Below, one piece after another: positions 12,216 to 19,439 of a DNA stretch of 64,000 nt; position 1 is the first letter of the stretch, and every line of letters begins with the position of its first letter. Made by a program: the position numbers and the translations under genes. Source of the stretch: Eutreptiella sp. 'Long Island Sound 2002' (Eukaryota > Euglenozoa > Euglenophyceae > Eutreptiales > Eutreptiaceae). The stretch covers positions 101,747,367 through 101,811,366 of the forward strand of contig OZ038381.1 in NCBI GenBank assembly GCA_964036045.1, written 5' to 3'. The notes beneath the pieces were generated by a model. It did not search any database and was not told where the DNA came from. It was given only the letters and a program-made list of their open reading frames with translations.

Positions 12216-12834
12216 CCGGTGCGCTGGGTTGGCGAATTCGGTGGCCCGTGTTGGGCCATGTGGCCCTTGTACCAAGGGTGGTGGAAGGGAGCGATTCGTG
12301 TCTCAACACCCGCCTAGCAAGGACCCCGAGATAACCCGGCACGCCACGCCGATGTGCCACCCCCGGCCACGACCATCAAAGGGACGTCCTGGGAGACAAA
12401 GGCCTTCACGTCGTGCAAACCAGTGACTGTGGCGGTTAGGCACAGGCCCCAAGGGGTCAGAATGACCCCTATGGAGGTGATCGCGGTGATCACCCCCAAC
12501 CGTTAGGCCGAGCGTAGAGCGTCTAGCACCTTCTCCGAGAGTGCTGTAGCAGCTTGCAGCAAGGCCGCGTTGCCGGCTACCATCCAACTGTCACGTAAGC
12601 GCTGGTGCGCCGCTATCTACCCCTTTTGGATGGTCAACAACATAGGGGAGTCCCAAAAGGAGTTGGGTTCCCCGGGGAATGACAAAGCAGTGGCTTGGCT
12701 CATGATGTCTTCTCTGGGTCCTGCAAAGACGGGGGTACCCCAGTGCTTTGCACGCCGCCGTGCCACGGTGGAGGGCGGCAGACCCATGACACGGCGCATC
12801 TAACGGATTGACCAACCTAAAGTTGGGACCTCAA

Positions 12835-12880
12835 ATCACAGAGGACAAAGCACCAAAACAATTCAACAATTCACCTCTGG
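12835..12880 (-). repeat. Split direct repeat B, outer copy
   Basis: This 46-bp sequence is identical to 13285-13330 and forms the 3' terminus of the element on the minus strand. Its ends are complementary (CAGAGG and CCTCTG), so it can fold into a hairpin. Confidence 0.92.
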
Positions 12881-13197
12881 GCAGACAAACGAGTCAGAGT
12901 GTTGCTGGCGACATCATCGCCTGCAAGAGTATCAAAGCAGTACTCGCCAATAGCGCCACAGGCCTTAGTAAGCGCCCTCCAAAGGACCCCGCCGGGCCTA
13001 TGGGACACAACCCTACGCGGACTCACACCGGCGATCAGAATATGTGAAGCAGCATAAATGCAGATCTCAGCCCCAAAAATTATAAACACCTGGCAGAAGT
13101 ATACAGCAGGAATCTCCAACTTGAATCCAATATAACACCAAGTCCCACCATCACCGACGAACACAGTGAGGAGGCGGGCGTGGGGGCGGGTGGCGGG

Positions 13198-13287
13198 AAC
13201 ACAATAAATTTTCAACAAATCTGTACACAAACAGTAGTAGTGATCCCCTGTTCGTAAAGGAAAAGGGGTCATGACAAACAGGGGATC
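13198..13287 (-). repeat. Split direct repeat A, inner copy
   Basis: This 90-bp sequence matches 18557-18646 with about two differences. It contains a perfect 11-bp inverted repeat (GATCCCCTGTT and AACAGGGGATC) around a 23-bp loop, the kind of dyad a tyrosine recombinase could bind. Its last three bases (ATC) are also the first three of the adjoining B repeat. Confidence 0.92.
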
Positions 13288-13330
13288 ACAGAGGACAAAG
13301 CACCAAAACAATTCAACAATTCACCTCTGG
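13285..13330 (-). repeat. Split direct repeat B, inner copy
   Basis: It is identical over 46 bp to the outer copy. It overlaps the inner A copy by ATC, giving the fused B-A junction expected of PAT-type split direct repeats. Confidence 0.92.
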
Positions 13331-13611
13331 TACCCCTCATCCTTGATCCCAACCAGTCACCATACAACCTCACCACACTGAAACCGGTAACCTTCACAAA
13401 TCTACAGCGGGGACAGTGCCAGGCGCCCGCAGCCAACCAGCCACGGCGCCGGCGCCAGCCTCCGTGCGTAATGTCTGTGCACGACGGTCCCAATCCTCAA
13501 GTCCTCACACACAGGTACCATCCCATGGGTCAGAAACATTGCACGGCCTCTGTGCACCGAGACACAGCTTACTGGAACCCATGAAAATCGTATATCCAGA
13601 ATGGCGGTCGC

Positions 13612-14130
13612 TCACAACGCGCGGAACATGAAGCACACTCGCCTAACCAACACCTGCTTCCCTTGGACCCATATATAGGGCAGACGCTGGTCCCTAGTCT
13701 TCGTGTTCGACGAGAGACTCAGGAACAACCTACAACCCCCAACCCTCACGATCCAACGATGGCGGCACAAATGATCCCCGCTCGCGCCTTTAACATTCAC
13801 ATCTCCAGACGGAGTCGTCTCCTGCTCCGCAACCCCGCGCAAACGGTTCGCTAGGTCCTGTGCTGCCAGCTTCAGAACGCCCGGAGCATCATCCTTCGTG
13901 CAAGGCCGCAAGAAGACGAGCCTTGCAGCCAGACCCAGCCAAATCCGCCTCACCGGCCGCCACGCCAGGCGCTTCTCAAGCACAGCTCTGAGGCGTTGTC
14001 GCGCACGGTCCCGTCTTCGCTGCAGCGCCGCCGCCGACCGGCAGTGACAAAATCCTCCGCGCCGTCGGCGGTGGCGTTTCCCTCGTCCAGGCATGGCACA
14101 AGTGCTGAGCATCGCGAACGTGCGAAACAT
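13612..14130 (-). CDS. Basic ORF at the 3' end of the element
   Basis: This ORF of 172 residues lies between the RNase H domain and the inner B repeat. The N-terminal half is extremely Arg-rich (RHRRRRGGFCHCRSAAALQR, then RRDRARQRLRAVLEKRL), and the rest has no motif I recognise. Its place is where PAT/DIRS elements often carry a third ORF. It may instead be 3' untranslated sequence that happens to be open. Confidence 0.4.
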   Translation of the reverse strand: MFRTFAMLSTCAMPGRGKRHRRRRGGFCHCRSAAALQRRRDRARQRLRAVLEKRLAWRPVRRIWLGLAARLVFLRPCTKDDAPGVLKLAAQDLANRLRGVAEQETTPSGDVNVKGASGDHLCRHRWIVRVGGCRLFLSLSSNTKTRDQRLPYIWVQGKQVLVRRVCFMFRAL

Positions 14131-14159
14131 GTGATTTCACGAAACCCAGCAAGTACACC

Positions 14160-15059
14160 TCACAGGACCAACCCACGCACCTGCAACACCTCTTGGGGGT
14201 GCGCCAATAACACCCGCCAGAGTTGAAATGCATGGCTACACGCCCGCTGCATACTACATTGGTAATTAGAATCCAACCTGCTCGGCGGGTTAGCCGGTTG
14301 CAACGCGCCAGGCACCAACCTGACCTCCACAACTAACCCGGTCTGCAGCAGTCTCAAAACCAATGCCCTCAGCAACTTCTGCTGCCTTGACAACCACGTA
14401 GAGGCCCGCAGGGAAAAAAACTGGCAAGCGGACGCCTGCGAATCCGTGACCAACACCACATAACCCCAACCCAGCCGAACGGCCAACCTCACCAACCACA
14501 CCAAGACCCAAAGCTCTGCACTTTGCTGCGTGTGACGTGCAGGGGGAACAACTTGGGAACGGACACCCGACAACCGCGGGACGAACGCCCCCCCCCCTAT
14601 ACCTAATGGCGTCCAAAGCAGCGTCCCCGAACATCACACAATGGCGAACGGTCCACAAATCGGGCGTGGCAGATAGCGCACGAAACACTGCAAGTCGTGC
14701 CGGCGTTGGCGGCTCCCAAGTTTCCATACACCGTACGATGGCAGTACACAGTCCATGTAAAACCTTCAGTGGCGTAGGTCGTTCAAACTCCCCCCACCGG
14801 TCACAACAATAGCTCCCAGCGAGCAGCGGACCCCCCCCTAAACGGGGCCTAAAGTGCCAATGGATGAAGCCCAATGCTTTGGAGAGCAACCGGGAAGAAG
14901 GTCTCGACCGCGTGGCTAACCTAAGCCAAATATTGAACATTTGGAGGAAAGCCCGTGGGTGTGAACGGATCGTGCGCACTCCTAAATTAATGTACTTCCC
15001 TAGGAAAAATATTTCCGTAACCGGGTCCAGTGTACTCTTGCCCGACACAATAAACCCAG
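14160..15059 (-). pseudogene. Pol ORF, 3' part: RT thumb/connection and RNase H
   Basis: Reading starts immediately after the inversion (EAGFIVSGKSTLDP) and continues FFLGKYINLGVRTI and RSHPRAFLQMFN, the typical RT thumb and connection. The RNase H domain shows FGDAAL (Asp), SAELWVL (Glu) and VTDSQAS (Asp). The fourth acidic position is Asn in PANPPSRL, where copy 2 has PADPLSRL. A frameshift falls at a run of ten C residues (14588-14597). It could be biological or a homopolymer sequencing error. The frame is open to 14160. Confidence 0.82.
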
Positions 15060-15484
15060 CCTCCTCATTTTTAATTTAGTTGAGTTTAATGAGAGCTTGC
15101 ATAAGCCGTTGTCTTTCTTGCTGGATGGTTGGGAACAAATCTCCCAGAGGTTGGCAGAATGGCCAGCCGATAGGCCGTTGTTTTGTACACACGTGGATCT
15201 CAAAAATGCTTTTTGGAGTTTTAAGTTGCCTAGACGGCACGAGAGGGCCTTTCGGTTCCGGATGCGTTGGGAGGGGGTGGTGAGGGTGTTTTGTATGTCG
15301 CGGATGCCGTTTGGGTGGAAGCACTCCCCGCTGTTCTGTCAGACGGCGTTGGGGAGGATAGTGCGTCCCCTGGTTCCGGAGGGGTACATCCTGTTCCACT
15401 ACCTGGATGATTTTTTTATCCTGGGGCCGGATCCCGTGCGGTTGCGTGTTGTCACTGCGCGCGTGGTCCGGGCTTTGGAGGAGG
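15060..15484 (+). pseudogene. RT catalytic core (palm), inverted in place
   Basis: This 425-bp segment encodes the RT palm on the plus strand, while all flanking pol sequence is on the minus strand. It contains FCTHVDLKNAFWSF (first catalytic Asp), MPFGWKHSPLFCQ, and the YLDDF box with the two remaining catalytic aspartates. It is bounded by 7-bp inverted repeats, CCTCCTC at 15060-15066 and GAGGAGG at 15478-15484. The segment has no stop codon. Its frame is continuous with the flanking pol frame at both ends if the segment is read in the opposite orientation, and in copy 2 the same core is in the normal orientation. This is an inversion, not a separate gene. Confidence 0.92.
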
Positions 15485-16610
15485 GACACCTTCTCTGTGG
15501 ATTTCGGGATCACAAACGGCCAGCAAGTCGCCCCCATGGGGCAGCCTTCATCCATGATGGAAACAACTCCCTCACGCAGCAACCACTTAACCATGGGCAG
15601 CACCAAAGCCTCCCTAGTAGATGAGCGACTTTCTCTCTCCAAATGAAAATCCGACACCGATGCTTCGAAATCAGGGGGCGCCAACTCACACCACAGATCG
15701 TCGGAAATTGTGTAGCTACCCACTGCCCCCAAACCCCTCTCCACCAATTGTGGGTCAACTTTTCCCACCTGTGGCACCAGGGACGTAGAAAGGTGCCAAA
15801 GAGCCTGCTAGGATCAGCTGTAAATTCCGACAAAGTGCTAAAAGGTATATCCGGTGCGGACCGTAAACGAAAATCCTCACACGTAAGGAACAAACGCAGC
15901 ACAAACAAATGGAGTCGCCGCATGAGCAACAAAACCCCGCAAGACAATGCCCGGTGAAGCCAGGGCAAGAAAGAAAAGAACGCCTGCAAAAAGTGGACAA
16001 ATAACGGAACTGGTTCCGAACGCACATACAAAAGGTCTGCCCTGGTCAGAGGGCGGGGCCCACCATCCGCCAATGTGATCACCGGCAGCGATCCGTGCGC
16101 CGAACTCAGCACTGGGCCACCAACCGACGAGTCAGAGGCAGATGGGGTTTCGCGAGTCACCCCCGCGGGGGGCGAATTTCCAGGCGACCCCCCCCCCACC
16201 CCTGCCGGTCTCTGTTCCGCCGCCCTTACCCTTACACTCCGGCGGGGAACGCACAGCCACTTTGCTGGCAGGCCCGACTGGAGGCCCATCAGGATGCCGC
16301 CTCTTGGAGGCAGGTCGTCGGGTCTTTGCACTACCCAGGCCCACCTGCGCGCTCGTCGCATGAATCCGCTAGACAGATAAGGGACCGCCAAGACCAACGA
16401 CTCGCCGCTTGAACCTCGGTTTCTCAGCGCCGTCGACCTCTGCTGCGCCGCCTCTCGGTGCCTTGCTAGCTCCTTTCGATCGCAGCTTCCTCCTGCCGCT
16501 CCCGACGACCTGAGGCTTGGATCCCGGCGTGAATTGTTGAGGGCGTTCCCCTGGACCAGCGGGCGGACTGGGTCCTGTGGTGATGTTACGGGCACTTGCT
16601 GTGGAGACAT
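15485..16610 (-). pseudogene. Pol ORF, 5' part: linker and RT fingers
   Basis: The frame opened by the ATG at 16610 overlaps the end of ORF1 by 25 bp. It contains a segment (SFLPWLHRALSC, then LHLFVLRLFLTCEDF) that aligns with the equivalent part of copy 2 (SLPWIARKLSC, HMFLEQIFSTAED). Near 15785 the homology moves to another frame (VGKVDPQLVERGLGAVGSYT), so a 1-nt frameshift is present. It then reads FVIPKSTEKVSL, the fingers motif of retroelement RTs. The protein stops matching exactly at 15484, where the inverted segment begins. Confidence 0.8.
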
Positions 16611-18544
16611 CTGAGTCCGAAGACGGGGACGGGGACGGACGAAGAATCCGAGTCAGACCCCACGTCGTCCACTTCCTTCCGATTCGTCGCCACATCCATA
16701 TCAGGAAGAGATAGCACAGGGCCCGCAGGCACCGGGACTGAGATCTCCACCGTCGCCTTCGTGGACTTCCGCTCAGGGCTTGCATACATGGGGTCACCCC
16801 ACAGGGCGGCCAACAGCACAGCCAAACGCTCATCAAAAGCCTGGCCACCAACAGGCCATGGAAGCACCAAAGCCCCAACCACCGCAGGGTCAGAGTAGCC
16901 CAAAGCGTACTCCAACGCTGTGGCCAGCCTCTTCCACCGCCCCCACCAGACGAAGTAAGCCACATTGGGGGAGCGGTGGAAGGCGGCCGCAGCGCCCCCC
17001 CGCCGTAGGGAATGCCATCGGTGGCCACTATATGGGGAATCACGGAGGAGGTATGCGAAGATCCTCTCCACTGCCTCAACCCCTCCCCTAACCAATGGTT
17101 GACCTTCAGGGATGCAGCTGGCCTCGGCGTAGCATCTGAGGAATTGGACCCACGACCGTCCCCACTCATAAAGCGGCCGTCGCACTTCCCTGTGGCCACC
17201 AACTTTGGTAGTGACGAACAGGACCACGGAATCACTCTCCAACCCCGCTGGCGTGATGGACACCGCTTCAGAAACTCGCAAGAAGAGGAGCCAGCTGAGG
17301 CTCGCCAATGCTGCCACTGCCTGCTCAACCGGCAAAATTGCTCTGGCCCACAGGAGACAGAGACCCTCCGGCCCTAGGTATGGTTGCCCCGGTGTCGGTT
17401 TTCCAGACTTCGCAATCCTCCAGTGGATGGCCTGAACACAACCCGGGAGTAGTCTGACATCTTCTGCCGCCCGAGCCGCGGACACATACCCCCTGAGGGT
17501 GGATCTGGCCTGTCCCATGGAGACCCTTGACGCCAAGAATTCAGACAGCGTGTCAGTAAGCGGCGTCCGCAACGCTCTGGTACCCTCAAACTTCGCCACC
17601 GCGGACAGAGCGGAACGGTATCTCGATTGCGTCTTGGAGGCCCAACCACGAACGCCCACGGCCGCCACCCGAAACGATCCAACAGCCGCCATCGCCATTG
17701 CCCACCCCGCCGCCGCCGCGCTGAAGGTCGCTCTGGCGGCAGGTGAGGCCTCTTGGGTGGGGGTGGGACGCGTGGACCGGGAATCCTCACACCAACAGGG
17801 CCAACCCCACCCCGCCTTGCCGCAGTGGCGGCAGTCCCGTCGGGACCAGTGGGGACATTGGAAATGCCAGTGTCCCAACTGGTCCGATGGGACGCCCTCT
17901 TTTGCGCATCTCTGGCAGTCACCAGACGGACGGGCTGAGATTGGTACCCACCTTCCTTTCTTCGACATCCAATGAAGGACGCCTTGTCTCATGGCGAGGT
18001 CGATGCCTTTATACTTACAGGACGGTCCTCCGTTTTTGACCGCATCTGGCCAGCTCATCGCATCCAGCGGGTTGGACGGGTCCGCTCGACTGTTGGAGTC
18101 CGACGTGAACCTCTGGGCGTACGCCTGCTGGGAGTCGAGGATGATACCCCGAATCCTGTAGGCCAGCCTGTCGCCCCTCGGGCATTCCATCGCATTGCCC
18201 ATCACGTCTGATGGCCTGACCGGGGCAGCACACGCGCTTCTAACGTAGTCCCGCAGCGCCTCGCCCGACTGGCGCATCCAGCTGGCCACTTTGTCGCCCC
18301 CCAGCAGTTGCTCCACTGCCTCCGTGGTCAGGTCCGGCACCGTATTTCTCTCCGCGACGGCCAGGCTCTCCAACCGAGCTTGTAGATGTCCGATCGCCTC
18401 TTGCTGAGACTGCAGCAACGCGCGCAGCTCCTCAGGCGACATCTGGCTGGTGTCTAGCGCCGACGCGTCCGCCCCAGAGCCCGAAGCTCCTTGATCTGGG
18501 GCCTTAGACGACGCACTCTTAAACGGGGAGCGGAAGACCTGCAT
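16586..18544 (-). CDS. Gag-like / tyrosine recombinase fusion protein (ORF1)
   Basis: This is a 652-residue uninterrupted ORF. Residues ~36-67 form a predicted coiled coil (EELRALLQSQQEAIGHLQAR). Residues ~210-252 are Cys/His-rich (C210, C213, H225, H227, C230, C238, H240, C241, C250, C252), as in a nucleic-acid-binding gag domain. From ~300 on it resembles a DIRS-type tyrosine recombinase: a SAM-like core-binding region (300-375), the box I arginine in FLRVSEAVSI (R423) and the box II HSLRRGGAA (H511, R514). The nucleophile is probably Tyr546 or Tyr550 in LEYALGYSD. The C-terminus is Ser/Asp-rich. The enzyme would insert the circular cDNA. The stop codon lies within the first codons of the downstream pol ORF (ATG at 16610), so pol may be made by reinitiation or frameshifting. 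Confidence 0.85.
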   Translation of the reverse strand: MQVFRSPFKSASSKAPDQGASGSGADASALDTSQMSPEELRALLQSQQEAIGHLQARLESLAVAERNTVPDLTTEAVEQLLGGDKVASWMRQSGEALRDYVRSACAAPVRPSDVMGNAMECPRGDRLAYRIRGIILDSQQAYAQRFTSDSNSRADPSNPLDAMSWPDAVKNGGPSCKYKGIDLAMRQGVLHWMSKKGRWVPISARPSGDCQRCAKEGVPSDQLGHWHFQCPHWSRRDCRHCGKAGWGWPCWCEDSRSTRPTPTQEASPAARATFSAAAAGWAMAMAAVGSFRVAAVGVRGWASKTQSRYRSALSAVAKFEGTRALRTPLTDTLSEFLASRVSMGQARSTLRGYVSAARAAEDVRLLPGCVQAIHWRIAKSGKPTPGQPYLGPEGLCLLWARAILPVEQAVAALASLSWLLFLRVSEAVSITPAGLESDSVVLFVTTKVGGHREVRRPLYEWGRSWVQFLRCYAEASCIPEGQPLVRGGVEAVERIFAYLLRDSPYSGHRWHSLRRGGAAAAFHRSPNVAYFVWWGRWKRLATALEYALGYSDPAVVGALVLPWPVGGQAFDERLAVLLAALWGDPMYASPERKSTKATVEISVPVPAGPVLSLPDMDVATNRKEVDDVGSDSDSSSVPVPVFGLRCLHSKCP

Positions 18545-18556
18545 GCTGCTTCACAC

Positions 18557-18646
18557 AACACAATAAATTTTCAACAAATCTGTACACAAACTGTAGTAGT
18601 GATCCCCTGTTCGTAAACGAAAAGGGGTCATGACAAACAGGGGATC
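18557..18646 (-). repeat. Split direct repeat A, outer copy
   Basis: This is the 5' terminus of the element on the minus strand, starting 13 bp upstream of the gag-recombinase ATG. It carries the same internal 11-bp inverted repeat as the inner copy, so it probably also holds the promoter or 5' leader. Confidence 0.92.
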
Positions 18647-19400
18647 GCATGTCCTCCAGATCCTAGGGCTGGGAGTCACCCATAGAGGGTTGACAGCCCA
18701 ACACCCGAGGGTGATGGTTCCCCCGCACGGACCTTGGGGCCCAAGCTTACGGTCGGAGACCCGGTGCCCGGCAACCCAAGCAATCCCCATAGCGTAGTAG
18801 GTCGGCGGACCCGTGACATCTAACGTCTCATGTGTGGGCGTCCCAATACCGCCTGCCCCCCGTCGCCCTGTGGTCACCGTTCCATCGGAAGGATGCGGTC
18901 GGGGGTGTGCCCGTGTCGAACCGTGGGTTCGGGGGGGGGGGGGGGTGCTCTGCGGTTGAGTACCGTGATGCCCGGAGCCTGCAAAGGGGGGGCTGTTGTG
19001 TGCACACTTCGTTGGGGTGTATACATCCGATATACCGGTGGTCCATTTGAGCCCGCTCCCTAAGAATGGACGGTTACCATAGCTAGCCGGCCTTTCCCCA
19101 CACCGGGGTCCGGTAAGCTGTGGGTCAACGGCGAGCCCTTGTAGGGCCAGCACGTCTGTTGTTGACCGTGATGGACGGTGTGCCCTACCCGCAGCTCCTC
19201 TAAAGACACGGACCGCGGTACCTGCCCTAGAGTGTGCTGTGTGTCAGGCCCATAGGCCACCTCTCCGGGGCTGTGCCACCGTGCGCCTCTGGCCAACAAA
19301 CCCAAGCGTAGACTACTTTGTTGCCGAGGCTCAAATAGGGCCGAACCGGACCCCCGGGGGGGGGGGGGGGACTCCTCGCACCTTATACTTAGCCGTAGCC
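18647..19400. other. Flank of the DIRS-like insertion
   Basis: This is the continuation of the pre-insertion DNA to the right of the element. It has G runs near 18930 and 19352. No ORF here is convincing. The DNA left of the insertion holds the start of the decayed gene (12.8-8.96 kb), so this stretch may be that gene's upstream region. Confidence 0.5.
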
Positions 19401-19439
19401 TGGGGGTGGGTGGGAAAGGGGGGAAGTTGGGAATACCCG

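Larger units (their letters stand above)
8964..12806 (-). pseudogene. Decayed multi-ORF coding region, family not recognised
   Basis: Protein-like stretches on the minus strand follow one another. One begins MRRVMGLPPSTVARRRAKHW at 12799 and runs in a single frame to about 12314, broken by TAG (12617-12619) and TAA (near 12510) and ending at another stop. A coiled-coil-like Glu/Arg-rich stretch (11.6-11.0 kb; RRAENDLAIARRDHTTVSGE) is broken once by TGA at 11373-11375 and continues DERLNRHLSAILEAVHMVRN. A further segment (10480-10250) ends VEVLDQVLGDFDK. A Pro/Arg-rich part (10238-9450) and a final domain (about 9450-8964; PGRTVVQWGIVFNAASPLQG) follow. The coiled-coil, Pro/Arg-rich and globular order could suit a gag-like protein, but I saw no protease, RT or integrase motif. 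At least two frameshifts are needed. The DIRS-like element sits only 35 bp upstream of its first Met. Confidence 0.4.
12835..18646 (-). mobile_element. DIRS/PAT-like tyrosine-recombinase retrotransposon, copy 1
   Basis: This 5.8-kb element is bounded by split direct repeats. Read on the minus strand the order is A (18646-18557), coding region, B (13330-13285) overlapping A (13287-13198), then B (12880-12835). A is 90 bp and B is 46 bp, both nearly identical between copies. Elements with such ends are thought to integrate as a circle through a tyrosine recombinase, without a target duplication. Consistent with this, the flanks carry no duplication and the trinucleotide ATC occurs at both outer ends and at the inner B/A junction. 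The coding order is gag-like, then recombinase, then RT-RNase H, then a basic ORF. The pol gene has two frameshifts and an internal inversion, so this copy cannot be fully autonomous as written. Confidence 0.9.

Noticed and set aside
15097-15624. Separate plus-strand RT gene
   Set aside because: The RT homology ends exactly at the inverted repeats and the missing N- and C-terminal parts are on the other strand at the same points. It is an inverted piece of one gene.
16369-17328. 319-residue minus-strand ORF overlapping the recombinase
   Set aside because: It overlaps the real gag-recombinase frame entirely in another frame and has no family motif.
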